From Phalacrocorax aristotelis (Eukaryota > Chordata > Aves > Suliformes > Phalacrocoracidae): 64,000 nt of DNA. Position numbers and translations under genes: made by a program. The stretch spans positions 10,489,795-10,553,794 of the forward strand of contig NC_134280.1 in the NCBI RefSeq assembly GCF_949628215.1, written 5' to 3'. The stretch's first letter is position 1; the number at the start of each line of letters is the position of its first letter. The notes under the pieces were generated by a model. It was not told where the DNA came from, did no database searches, and was given only the letters and a program-made list of their open reading frames with translations. Positions 27,789 to 38,053 of the stretch are shown here, piece after piece.

Positions 27789-29389
27789 CGCCGTTCCCAC
27801 CCTGGGCAGCGGTTGAACCTCCCGCCTGGCGGGGCCGGGCCGGGCCGGCTGCCTGGGGGCTGGGCCCTGCGCTGCCGGGCCTGCGGCTCCTCCGCGGGCG
27901 CTGCTTAGTGGGCCCGGCCTAGGCTGGAGGCGCCAAGCCCGGTCTGAAGCGACTGCCTTGATGCCCGGGCGGGCGGGAGGGACTCCTCGGGCCCGGGTCA
28001 CCCGGAGCGGACCGGCCGGGAGGGCCGCGCCCCCTCTACTAGTGCCCGGAGAAAGGGGGGGTTGGCTTTTGGCGTTGCCTCGCCAAAGACAGATGGTTTC
28101 TTGTTTCACCATTTTTGCCATCTCCTGTGCGGTGTTGCTTAAATAAACCTTCTCTTTCTTGGCCCCCGTTACACTGCGTTGCTCTTAATGTGCCTGTGTC
28201 ATGTCAGAAGTTGTGAATCGCGTGCAGCAGAAGGCTCTTCGTGAGCAGGGAGAGCGCTGGGGCGCGCTTGCAGGATGCATCTCCTAATTAGAAGACAGTT
28301 AGGTGACTTAAGTGTTTCGACAATGTCTAGGGTGATAATTTACTTGTTAACTTTTCTGCACGATGCCAGACATTGCGTGGTTGCCTTACGAATCATATAT
28401 AATGCTCTCGCATGGTATGTTAAAAAGCTTGGGTTGGAGCCGTGTGCCACCGAGGAGGGAAACTGCAGCTGAGACTTTGTGGTGGTGCCAAGCCTGTAGC
28501 TTCCAGTGTGGTTACAGTTTTGAATATGCATTCCTGAGAGATGAAGCCTCAGTAGTAGTGTTGGTTCAATATGTGAACTATTCCCATCTGAGTGGAAACC
28601 CTCAGTAATAACACAAGGCTTAAAAGGAGAGCGAGCGACACGGTCTCCTCTGTCTGCAGGCACACTAGCCTCCCAGTCCAGAAGAAGGTGATGTCTTCTT
28701 TGGAGATTTTAACTTCCATTTACACAAAAGGCGGTAGTAGTAAATACCTTTGCTGTGCCTGAGCTTCGTGAACCCAGGCTGCCCAAGGCACTGAAGAATC
28801 TTTACATGGGTGTTGGTCACCTTGCTCCCTTCCCCCATTGCTCTGTTTGTGGCATGCCAGAAGGTCTCGAAGCCCATGAGCGGAGAAAATTTGGAAACTG
28901 GGATAAAACTTATAGGATAAATACGTATAGGGTGAGCAACCAGGATGGAAAATACTGTGTCATGATAATTTGGGACCTTGCATTACTACTAATAAACATT
29001 CACTGATGTGTACCCGCCCAAGTGCCCTTGCTGTGGACGGGCTCTTCACCTCGTAGTAAAAATCTGTTGCTGGTGCCTTGAATGACTTGCAGCTGCAGTG
29101 GTTGTATAAAATCAGTAAGTGATTTCCTTGCATAGCGAAGTCCTGTTGCATTTTGATAAGCCTTCATAATTAAATATCATACATTTGCCGAATGACGATT
29201 TAAATAAATGGAAATTGGGTAAATGCAGGTTTTAGATTCTGAAAGTGGTTTATACCAGAATAAAATTGTTCTGTTATTTGATCATCAGCATTTCTAGGAA
29301 AAAAAAAAAAGTATTGCCATGTGGGACAGTTGATGATTCTTAATTAAATTGGAGATTATTGTATTTGAAGAATGACAAGAAGCAGAGTC

Positions 29390-30060
29390 TTGTTAGAGGG
29401 AGATATCAGGAGATAGTATAAAATGGAGAAATGATAACCAAGGGGAAATTATTAATAGATTTCATCAAAGACAGGGACTTGGGCTAGTCTCGCTCAGTAT
29501 TTTAGTTGATGACCTTAGTGCACAAAAGAGGATGCAGTAATGATGTTTGCTGATGACCCAAAGCTGGGAACCATTTGCAGGGCCAAAGAGGACTGAGATA
29601 TTCTACAAGAAATATGGGGTGATGTTGAGTGTCAGGGTAAATAATACCTGTAGGCTGAAATTTGGCGTGCCAGGTTTGGGGCTGGTACCAAGGAACAAGG
29701 AGTTCAGTAACAGGAAAGAAGAGAGACTTGCATGTAGTAGTAGGTCACAGGATGTGAGCAACTGCTTTATGACACTGAAAAAAGAAATTGTGATCCTCAG
29801 TGTGCAGCCGAACAGCTCTTTTTAGAGAGACACAAAACTGTCAACTTTCTTGTACAAGGCTGTGAAGCCAAACCAGGGGCTGTGATACATCAGCTCTGGT
29901 CATGCATTAAAAACAAAGGGATGTGTAGACTTCAGGAAGTGCTCAGAACTGTGAGGATGCTGAAATAAGTGGGGAGTCAAGAGTTTAGCTTGTTTTCCTA
30001 GGCAAGCTAAAGCAAAGAAGGGATGTAACAGTTTAAAAGCCCCCATTAGTTACAGTATTC
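29390..30060 (+). mobile_element. Old, degraded CR1-like LINE remnant in INSIG2 intron 1
   Basis: The sequence around 29540-29575 reads as a decayed form of the CR1 reverse-transcriptase segment that normally encodes Phe-Ala-Asp-Asp followed by Thr-Lys-Leu-Gly; here TTTGCTGATGACCCAAAGCTGGG keeps FADD-P-KLG. Downstream blocks resemble later parts of the same element in order: a stretch near 29780 corresponding to 'AAATGCGATCCTCAGTGTG', and one near 29860 corresponding to the 'TACAAGGCTGTG' region. Stops and indels are frequent and no 3' tail is seen. It is much more diverged than the copy at 24 kb. Boundaries are approximate. Confidence 0.6.
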
Positions 30061-31529
30061 ATGGGGAGTTTGTGATTGGGACCTACAGTCTCCACTGCCA
30101 TGTATTGACAACGCTTCTCTAAGTTCTGGGGATTTCTGTCATCACATGGTGGGCGAAGCAGCCAGGGACAGGGGAGACTCTCAGCTGAAATAGAGATGTG
30201 TTTGTGACTCCATGCTTTCTTTCCTGGAGGCTAAATGTATTATCCAAGCTCTGCTGCCATGCCATGCAGAGGAGGGGAAAAAAAAATCTGGAGCACTCCT
30301 TTTTGCTTGAGGGAAGTGTGTTGCAGTGCCAGCGCCAGCCTTGATGTAGACATCTATTCAGTGTGAGTCAGGAAGCTGACTAAGAAGCCAGGCACCATGG
30401 TTGCCCTCTTTTCCCCCCCAAGATGTGTTCATGATTACACATAACGCAGAGAATTGGTCGCGTGGAAGAGATTGTGTATTCTTAGGAGGACTCCACTGCC
30501 TCCTCAAACTGCCAGCGGGAAGTTACATGTGATCTGAACTTTTTTTTTTTCCTCTTTTGTTTTGCCCTTTGGAACGTTTTCTGAGTGATGGAGGATGCCA
30601 CGGCATGGCATTGCATCTTCTGTGCAGTTACCTCTAGTATCTTAACTAGCCTGGATGTATTTAACTTCCCTTTGGCTTTCAATCAGCAAAAGTGAATGCT
30701 GCATCCTCTGCACTGCTGCTGCATCTTCAGAGAGCTTCCTCAGGATCCGCTGAAGCCGGAGAGGAAGGGGAACGGATGTGCCAGCTTGGCTACCCTTGTG
30801 CCCGCTGTGGCCATAAGTAAGAGTTGACAAAAGCTGCCACCAGTTGGCAGTTTGAAATTTAAAAACAATGTCAGGGCTTTTTTTCTTAAGTTCCAGATGA
30901 CTAAGCTGTCGATCAAAATCATTGTTATACACGAACGTGGCACTGAATCCATGTGTAACAAGACTCCTGATGGACAGGTTTTTTTAAAGAGAGTGTTTGG
31001 GATGGGAACTCTGCCATTCCTGTAGTGCGGACAGAGTTACTCATCTAGGATGCTACCTAGTGCACGGGCAAGGGGAGCTCCTTTCCAGTTGAGAAGTGTT
31101 TTCTGGTGTCTTCAAGGAGAGAGATCTGTGAACCTCTGTGGCTGACTTGAAACTAAGGGCTGTGTTTTCTTGCTTCTGAATTACATAATCTCCAGTTGTT
31201 GCTTAAAGGAGGGGAGAAAAACAGTTTGTTGTTGCTGCAAAGCAAGCCTTTCTTACTTCCTCACCTCTTCTCTGTGGTTCACATTCCTAGTTGTCCCATC
31301 CCACATGTTTCTTCCTCCTCTGTCTCCTAGTAGGCAATGCTGTTTGTAAAACCTGTTTTCTTTGTAAGGCATTTTTGCAGCTGTGGTTGGTTCTGCTCTC
31401 AGATGACTCAGAAAATTCAGAAAAATATAATAGCCATATTTTTTTAACTCAATATCCAATTTCTTTAAGATAAATATATTTGATGTTTCTTATACCTGTA
31501 TTTTTCACCCTTTTAAAATTATTTTTCAG

Positions 31530-31870
31530 GGTTTGGGTATCTCCTAATTGAGGAGAGTCAAAATACTGATTGCAAGTGAATCCTCCTCAGTGAGCCTGCT
31601 GGATGTCTCAGAGAACATAAGAAGTCATGGCAGAAAATGATGCAATGCCAACCTTACCAAAAAAGTGTGGCCCATACATTTCATCTGTAACCAGTCGTGG
31701 CATGAATTTGGTAATTCGTGGCATAGTGCTGTTTTTTATTGGCGTATTTCTTGCATTAGTATTAAACTTGCTTCAGATCCAGAGAAACGTTACTCTCTTC
31801 CCCCCTGATGTGATCACAAGCATCTTCTCCTCAGCTTGGTGGGTACCACCTTGTTGTGGCACAGCTTCAG
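31530..31870 (+). CDS. INSIG2: INSIG2 exon 2 (leader end plus codons 1-81)
   Basis: The acceptor is TTTTTCAG at 31522-31529. The first 97 nt are 5' UTR and coding begins at 31627. The exon encodes the cytosolic N-terminus, the first membrane segment and most of the second, ending after the motif [11 protein letters not shown]. The donor is TCAG|GTAAGT at 31871. It contributes 244 coding nt and leaves one base of codon 82, which the next exon completes as Ala. The leader portion holds the end of one upstream ORF and a complete second one. Confidence 0.95.
31603..31620 (+). promoter_or_regulatory. Upstream ORF 2, five codons, ending 6 nt before the main ATG
   Basis: ATG at 31603 is followed by four sense codons and TAA at 31618-31620; the INSIG2 ATG is at 31627. 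The start context is weak (T at -3, T at +4), so leaky scanning is likely. Because it lies wholly within exon 2 it is present whichever first exon is used. Confidence 0.7.
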
Positions 31871-34800
31871 GTAAGTTCAGTTGTGTAAGTATGCCTGGCA
31901 TGGAGATGAAAGGGTGGATAAGTAGTGTTATAGTTACAAAAAACTGAGAGGTGTGGAAGATAAAAATTTCCCTGCCAGCATCACTGCCCTTTTTGAGCTA
32001 GTACGATCTTTCTGATCCCCCTGTTTACACACAAATATGCATGCATGTGGCCAGAAATTGTTGTTCTGCGAACTTGTTCTACTGTAATATTTTTAGCAGA
32101 GCATAACCTTTGCTTTTTCTGCTGGGTTCAAGTGCAAGTTCAACAGACTTTAGAAGGTGGTGCCACTTGTAACCTTGAGGCTGGATTACAGGAGTGTTCT
32201 CTACAGGCAGCCCTTGCAAATACCCTGGACGTGCCAGATGGTGAAGCCCACAGTACCTTGTTTTGAGTGCAGCAAACCACCCTGAGTTATGCTCCCTTTT
32301 GTGGTCCAGCTTTCCATTTGTTACTCATTCCAGTTCGAGGTATTGCTTTAGCTCCGTAAAGCAGGGGGTCCTGACTGTGTCTCAGGGAGCTGAGGCCAGG
32401 CATGCGCTTTGCAGCTGTTGAGGCACGTTGCAGAACAGAGCACCTTGGTTAGGCTCATGTATCAAGTCAGATGATGTGAACATGCCCCATTTCTCACGTG
32501 ACCACGTAGGGAGTTGAGACTTTTGCATGTTTAGCTGGTTTAAGTGAGATGTCTGCTCTAAGTAGTAAGAAATGTCCCTTTTCCCTCTTCTTTCATCTTT
32601 AAGTATCAAGGCTTATTCCATGTTACAAGCCTGATGGAATGTGGCTTTTTACTTGGCTCTGAAGATCACTGATCCCATGGGTCAGTTTTATGCTTTACTA
32701 AGGGAATATTCTTAGCAGCCAGTACTGGAGGATTCTGCTTTAGCAAATTTTTACAGTAAAGGTGGTATTTCCCTAGAGATCAGTTTTAGTAAGATTGAGA
32801 AGCTCATGTTTCTGGGTATTAATATGAGTCAATAACCTAACTTTTGAGTTGGCATCACTGTTTTGCTAATGATAATATTTAAGTCTGTTTTCCCAGTCAT
32901 CGAATTGCTTTCTTTTTGATACATTGTTGAAATACTAGACCCCAGATATCATAGAGTAGCTCGATTTGAAAGGAAAGGCTCCAAATATCTCTCTGAACCT
33001 GCCAGTTTTGTTCTACTGGGGAGATGCATTTGGTGTATTATGGCGGCAGTTACACACCTGCTTTATCTGCTAGTTGTCTTAGTCCTCCTTCTGTTATCCT
33101 GCTGAGACCGTGGATTAGTTATTGGATTATATACTGCATTTCCTGTATTTTTCTTCTACGCTTTAAACTGATTGTCTTAAACATATCTGGTAAAGGTTTG
33201 ATCTTTTATATGTGAAGTAGTGGGGGCTGAAATGACGGAATCCCAACTTGCAGCAGCAACACATAAGGTCTGCAATGTTCACTGTAATGTTTGCACTGCA
33301 GCTGTTTGCATCAGGCTGTACCATATGGGGAAGTTGTGAAGGCTAGGTCTTGCCATTCTCAGAAGAAACTTGTGAGCCTTTCTGGTTCTGATGGATTGGT
33401 GGTTTTGGTGGAAAGACTGGATACGGCTTGTAGAATGTAGCCAGTTACCTGCTAGGTATTTACACCGCTTAAAATTAAGCCACCTGATTTAAAGATATTG
33501 CTGCTTTAATTGGCTTTTCACAGCAGGAGTGACCCCTGTTGAGGTGTGAGAGTTCTTTCTTTTTCATTATCAGTCTTCTGAATTTTCTTTCCTTAGATAA
33601 TCTCTGCTAGCATACATACAGGGAACCTCTGTGGTGAATGCTGATAATTCACCCATTTTCTTACCATTCATATTTGCACAGCCTTCCTGGAATTGACACG
33701 AATGTCTCTCTGCAGTATGGTTTATTATTATGAACAGAATAAAGGTATTTTGCATATTTATAATCGGTGGTGATCAAGGCTGCTTTCAGAGAAGTCCTTT
33801 CATCCGTCACTGTTATTAGTCATCAGTTTGGCCCAATGCCTTTGGCAAGAAAATTGCATGGGGAGGTTTTTCATTTTTTCCTCTCCAGCTTTACTGGTGA
33901 TTTATTTTCTTGAATCCTGGGGATCAGTTTCCTCTCCAGCAGAATAAACAGCATTTGGCGTAACATACCTCCAACAGCATGCCAGGCTGAGGGCACTGGT
34001 GTCTGTACTCGTGACTCAGGCTCTGCCCTGCTCCTACAGTACCAGTTTAACATTAAGCACCAGTGTTATTCCTCAGCTGTGTTGGTAACAGTCTTTTCAG
34101 CTGCAATAGTAGTAGAGAATGCATATATGAAGAAATGTTCAAAGAGCAGAGCAGTTCCCTGGGGCTGAAAGTCCTGTTTGCTTTTTGTATTCAACAGCTG
34201 CCGTAGGTTCTTGGCTTCCCCTCTCTGTGTGAGCCTTTATAGTAGCATTGAAGAAGAGAAAAATATTATCCAAATAAGAATTGCTTATAACAACAACAAA
34301 AGACAACACACAATGTTGACATTATAAACCGCACTCTGCTCTTACTGTGATATTTGTTTTGCAGTTTTGCATCAAATACATATGTTTGATATGTGTGATT
34401 TTTCAGAAGTGCCAGTGTGCAAGTTATTACTGCTCTTTATGAACTACAGTGCGAGACTGCAGGTTGTGGTAGGGTGCAGAGCTCTTTCATCCTCTGCCCC
34501 TAGTTCAAATTGTTTCTGTTTTGCTACTTCTGCTGGGTCACTGCTGCAGCAGTTGAAGATGCTGAACAAGTTTTATGGGGCTTTCTTAAAGAATGAAATT
34601 GTTTGAAATTCCTCTTCTTTTACAATGTATGTTTTGTACTATTTATCCTTAAAATATCTGTTTTGGTAGTCACAATAATTGCCAAAGTCTAGATAGCCTT
34701 TATTTTAGTTAAATATTGCCAGTGCTTTAACTTCTGGGCCTTTTTTCTTCCCTGTCTCCACAGCTGTGATTGGGTTATTGTATCCATGCATGGACAGGCA

Positions 34801-37800
34801 CCTGGGAGAGCCACATAAATTTAAGAGAGAATGGTCCAGTGTAATGCGATGTGTAGCTGTCTTTGTGGGAATAAATCATGCCAGCGCTGTATCCTATGTT
34901 CTAAAGAAATTGGTGATAACAAATGTGTTTCCACTAAAACAAAGCTCACATATTCACTTATGGTGAGCTGTTGTTAAAGATGTAATGAGCAGCATTTTTG
35001 CAAGGGAAATGCAGAGTATGTGTCAGTTTTAAACTGTCATAGCAGTATTGGAGGTGATAAGTCTCACGTCTTTTTGTTCTGAAAAACCTTTTTATTAGAA
35101 ATGTCTCAATATTGGCCTTGTCTTGCTTACAGCGTGTATTTTCTTTGAATAATTAAACTAAGTGCAGGGAAATATTTATGTGGTAGGTATTACAGAAAAG
35201 TGCTTTAAGACGTTCCAAGGGTTGATGTCCTTTTAACACTGTAGTGAGAGGTTGAAGCCCAGTCTTGAGGTCATCAGTGAAGCACATGCACTTTGCAAAA
35301 AGAATGGGGAAAGCTCAGGAGCATGTAATACCAAGGACTACACAAAGCACGTAAGCGTTGTTACCCCATTCTGCAAATGATGCCTTCATGCTGAGAGAGT
35401 AGTTACCATTGCTGTGGTCAATAAGTAAAAGCAAAGAGAAGTCAGTCAGCATGTTGCAGTACATTATCCTCTTTCTATCTGAATAGCTACACAGTTAGGT
35501 TCTTGCACAAGAGTGCTCAAAACCGGCGTCTGTTCCCTCTGAAGCAGCTGGGGACATGCTGGGTGACAGGGTGTTTTTCACGTGGACTGACACACCTTAC
35601 TGGCAGTGCTGTGAATCTTAGCGGTTTTGTGTAGTCATGTCTAGTGCCTCCTCTGTCAGGTAGCTGGTCCTCTCTGGAACTCTCATCTCCCTCAGTGTCA
35701 GCTCCAGCGCGGTTTGCAGAAACTGTGCTAAGAAATTCCTATTGCGTGTTACTGAATCTCCTCATTTCCAGGAAAAGATGGCAAATTAAGTGTAAGATGT
35801 GAGAGCTGGCTGAATTCTTACTGAGGTGGCTTGGCCCTTAGATGGGTTTTGTTGTTGTTTGGTTTTGTTCCCACCAGCTAACCTATCCAGTATGGCTGGG
35901 TGAGCTGGAGCTGCCAAGGTTCAGAGTCATTCTCACTGTCCCTCGCAAACCTTGCTCTGCTTGCCGAAGAGGCACTAATGTGGTCCTATGGTTCTTGCCA
36001 ACCTGGACTGTACCTGTTGTGTAAGCACGTGCAACTTCACTGCTTTTTAAGAAATACATGAGAATTGACAGCTTCTTTCTGTATGGGTCAGATTATTTAT
36101 AGCAAACCTTCTCGCAGTCTTCTACCAGCTGTTGCGCATATTCCAGGACATCATTCATGTACTGTCTGTATTTCCTTCTTGACAGCTGTCCAGACTGCTT
36201 TCTTTTCAGCTTATTACCAGTTCTGCACATGACCATATTTGGTGTGGTTTTGGGTCATGTTTGACATTTTTTCTGATGCTATTGATTTTCATCCTGCAAT
36301 TATTTATTTCAGTTAGTTGAACTTCTTTCTCATTTTCCTCTAGGTCTCTCTCCAGGCATTTATGAGAAAATAGGGCAGTGTTTTTGTGTTGTCATACCAT
36401 AGATTTGCTTTCAGGCTTATGGAACTTGACAGACTCCTTTTTAATAATCTGTTTTGGACAGGAGTAGTGAGAATGAGTTTGTATTTCCAAAGCATTTTGA
36501 AGAATGTGAAACACTACAAAGATACCTGGAGTGACTTCACACTTCTATCAGAGAGTTGACAAAACTGATTTTCAATGTTGATTTACGTGAATACCTTCAC
36601 AGTGATATTATTTACATTTTGTTTTTTAGATAACATTATTTCTAATGTTTAGCTGAATGTAAATTAGCATTTAAATAAAACAAAAGAGCAATTAAGTGTT
36701 ACAGCTGATGCTGCTAGTGCTGTATTTTTTGAGTTTTATTTTTTGTTGTTTTGTCAAAATATAATAAACAGAATGAAGAAAACTGCTTTACACTTGTATA
36801 TGATATTTCCAAGCTTATCCTTAACAATCAGCACAGAAAGTGGATTTTGCCAACAATATCCAGTTGTCTCTCACATTGGCAGCCCTGTCAATTGGACTGT
36901 GGTGGACTTTTGATAGATCACGAAGTGGCTTTGGTCTTGGAGTAGGAATCGCTTTCCTGGCCACACTGGTGTCACAACTTCTGGTCTACAATGGAGTTTA
37001 TCAGTAAGTATTTACTCCTTTAGGGTTAAATGATAGTCTCCTGAAGCTATAACATAAAATCAGAATAACTGAAAGGGTAGAATTTGACTTGATTTCCAAA
37101 GTTGCCAGCGCTTGATTTTGAGCGTAACATAAATTGGACTCCTCATGTAAGCTTTTATGTGTAAGTGAGATTTCTAGTTGGAGGTTGCTTATTTCAATAA
37201 AATTGCTACCTTACCAACAAAGTAACATGCTTTTTTAGTTGAAGAAATGGGATTATAATCAATAAGAAGCTTTCTTTGTTATTTGCTGCAAGTAATTAAA
37301 TTTCAGTAATACGTCTTTTCTAGTTGAAATGTCCTAATAGTTAAATTTGTGGATTTTCATGTGATTGGAGGACTTTATGTATTGCACAACGTTGAGCTCA
37401 AAAACATGTGTTCTTTTATAGATACACATCTCCAGATTTCCTTTATGTCCGTTCCTGGTTGCCATGTATATTTTTTGCTGGTGGAATAACTATGGGCAAT
37501 ATCGGCAGGCAGCTGGCAATGGTAGGTTTGGAAGGAGGGTCAATTGCCTTCTAGTCAAAGTTATAATTTACATGCTATTCCTTCCTTCATCTATACCAAC
37601 CAGCTATTTGACTTGTGGATGTGCAATAAGGTGGAAATCAGTAATCATTGCTTTTTGATGTAGTTAGTAAGCCGTTAGTACTGTTATTCAGAGCACATCC
37701 CATGACTCTGCTGTGTACACTCTCAGCTGCATACTTCTAGTCCTTTCAGGACCAGGAGCTAAATAAGAGCTCCTCTGTATGGGGAGAAGTCAGACCACCC

Positions 37801-38053
37801 CCTAAGTCTGAACTGCTCTTTCTGCTGCTCAAGGAGACAGAAACTGCAGCCAGCAGTTTGTGTGCAAAACTTAGAGAGACCAAACTTACCTGGGTGAAGT
37901 GTAAGCTAAGCTATTTTAACACGTGTTCTGTAGAAAAATCCCCTTCGTAGCAGTCTTTTTCATTAGTTATGTAAATTAATATTAGCAATTTTGTTAATTT
38001 CTGTTTTTCAGTATGAATGCAAAGTCATTGCTGAGAAGTCTCATGAGGACTGA
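31627..38053 (+). CDS. INSIG2: INSIG2, insulin-induced gene 2 protein (spliced CDS, exons 2-6)
   Basis: The joined segments 31627-31870, 34764-34888, 36837-37003, 37422-37521 and 38012-38053 total 678 nt, giving 225 codons plus TGA, the same length as mammalian INSIG2. The product is a polytopic ER membrane protein. In sterol-replete cells it holds SCAP/SREBP in the ER and bridges HMG-CoA reductase to ubiquitin ligases. Six hydrophobic segments are visible at about residues 28-49, 68-88, 108-123, 130-148, 154-176 and 189-207. Residues linked to oxysterol or SCAP binding in the human protein are present at the same positions: Phe115, Gln132, Trp145 and Asp149; Cys215 is also kept. Most differences from human are in the first dozen residues and the C-terminal tail (SHED rather than SHQE). 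INSIG1 is excluded by the short N-terminus, since INSIG1 carries about 50 extra residues. The start ATG has G at -3 and G at +4. No frameshift or stop is seen, so the gene looks functional. Confidence 0.97.
31871..34763 (+). other. INSIG2: INSIG2 intron 2 (about 2.9 kb, U2-type)
   Basis: The intron has a GTAAGT donor at 31871 and a pyrimidine-rich acceptor ending CTCCACAG at 34763. It interrupts codon 82 after its first base. The interior is T-rich on the sense strand and shows no recognisable repeat or conserved ORF. Confidence 0.93.
34764..34888 (+). CDS. INSIG2: INSIG2 exon 3 (codons 82-123)
   Basis: This 125-nt exon encodes the end of membrane segment 2, the conserved [14 protein letters not shown] loop and segment 3, including Phe115. 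It ends exactly between codons (phase 0) at GCT|GTATCC. The frame continues into the intron in the raw sequence, but the protein family has Lys-Val-Asp next, which is supplied by exon 4. Confidence 0.95.
34889..36836 (+). other. INSIG2: INSIG2 intron 3, a probable U12-type (minor spliceosome) intron
   Basis: The donor GTATCCTAT matches the U12 5' splice-site consensus GTATCCTTT at 8 of 9 positions and does not resemble the U2 donor GTRAGT. Near the acceptor, ATCCTTAAC (36817-36825) matches the U12 branch-site consensus TTCCTTAAC at 8 of 9. The presumed branch A (36824) lies 12 nt before the last intron base, and no polypyrimidine tract separates it from the terminal CAG. The intron is 1948 nt, phase 0, with GT-AG ends. 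Exon boundaries on both sides are fixed by the protein family. Confidence 0.88.
36817..36825 (+). promoter_or_regulatory. U12-type branch-point sequence of INSIG2 intron 3
   Basis: The sequence ATCCTTAAC contains the U12 snRNA-pairing core TCCTTAAC and lies directly upstream of the acceptor at the short distance typical of minor-class introns. Confidence 0.85.
36837..37003 (+). CDS. INSIG2: INSIG2 exon 4 (codons 124-178 and part of 179)
   Basis: This 167-nt exon starts with Lys-Val-Asp-Phe and encodes membrane segments 4 and 5. It carries Gln132, Trp145 and Asp149 (the [10 protein letters not shown] stretch), residues implicated in sterol and SCAP interaction in human INSIG proteins. The donor CA|GTAAGT at 37004 splits codon 179, completed to Gln (CAA) by exon 5. 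Confidence 0.95.
37004..37421 (+). other. INSIG2: INSIG2 intron 4 (418 nt, U2-type)
   Basis: The donor is GTAAGT and the acceptor ends TTCTTTTATAG. Codon 179 is interrupted after its second base. No repeats are seen. Confidence 0.93.
37422..37521 (+). CDS. INSIG2: INSIG2 exon 5 (codons 179-212)
   Basis: This 100-nt exon encodes the [12 protein letters not shown] loop and membrane segment 6 ([17 protein letters not shown]). It ends in phase 0 at ATG|GTAGGT. The sequence is essentially that of other vertebrate INSIG2 proteins. Confidence 0.95.
37522..38011 (+). other. INSIG2: INSIG2 intron 5 (490 nt, U2-type)
   Basis: The donor is GTAGGT and the acceptor is CTGTTTTTCAG at 38001-38011. No internal feature is recognised. 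Confidence 0.92.
38012..38053 (+). CDS. INSIG2: INSIG2 exon 6, coding part (codons 213-225 and stop)
   Basis: It encodes the cytosolic tail beginning [13 protein letters not shown] and ends with TGA at 38051-38053. Cys215, reported as a regulated cysteine in mammalian INSIG2, is present. The same exon continues into the 3' UTR. Confidence 0.95.
   Translation, partial: YECKVIAEKSHED

Larger units (their letters stand above)
27255..28060 (+). promoter_or_regulatory. INSIG2: CpG island containing the inferred INSIG2 promoter
   Basis: About 800 bp of very GC- and CpG-rich sequence stands out from the AT-rich surroundings. It contains GC boxes such as GGGGCGGGG near 27432, repeated CCGGGCCGGG blocks, and no clear TATA box. 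It lies about 3.6 kb upstream of the first coding exon and contains a good splice donor (27470), as expected for the CpG-island promoter and non-coding first exon of a broadly expressed gene. Long open frames on both strands here are by-products of the GC content (few stop codons) and are not called as genes. The transcription start is not determined; a divergent transcript is possible but not shown. Confidence 0.8.
27470..31529 (+). other. INSIG2: INSIG2 intron 1 (predicted, about 4.1 kb)
   Basis: The inferred intron runs from GTGAGT at 27470 to a pyrimidine-rich acceptor ending TTTTTCAG at 31529. It begins inside the CpG island with G-rich coding-strand sequence, then turns AT-rich. It contains a degraded CR1 remnant (about 29390-30060) and a poly-A run near 29299. 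The acceptor is well supported by the open frame immediately downstream; the donor depends on the exon 1 assignment. Open frames inside it look like chance. Confidence 0.55.
27456..31551 (+). promoter_or_regulatory. Upstream ORF 1 in the predicted spliced leader (split by intron 1)
   Basis: If exon 1 (ending 27469) is joined to exon 2 (starting 31530), ATG at 27456 opens an 11-codon frame that crosses the junction and stops at TGA 31549-31551. Its start context (A at -3, G at +4) is strong. It ends 75 nt before the INSIG2 ATG, leaving room for reinitiation. It exists only if this exon 1 is used and transcription begins upstream of 27456. Confidence 0.45.

Noticed and set aside
27168..28121. 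Minus-strand 317-codon frame and overlapping plus-strand frames in the CpG island
   Set aside because: Pro/Arg/Gly/Ala-rich translations open in several frames at once are expected in GC-rich promoter DNA. There is no domain, and several of the frames start at non-ATG codons.
34766..34966. Exon 3 frame continuing past 34888 into the intron (ORF to 34966)
   Set aside because: The family has Lys-Val-Asp after Ala123, supplied exactly by exon 4 at 36837. Read-through would truncate the protein in the middle of the membrane domain.
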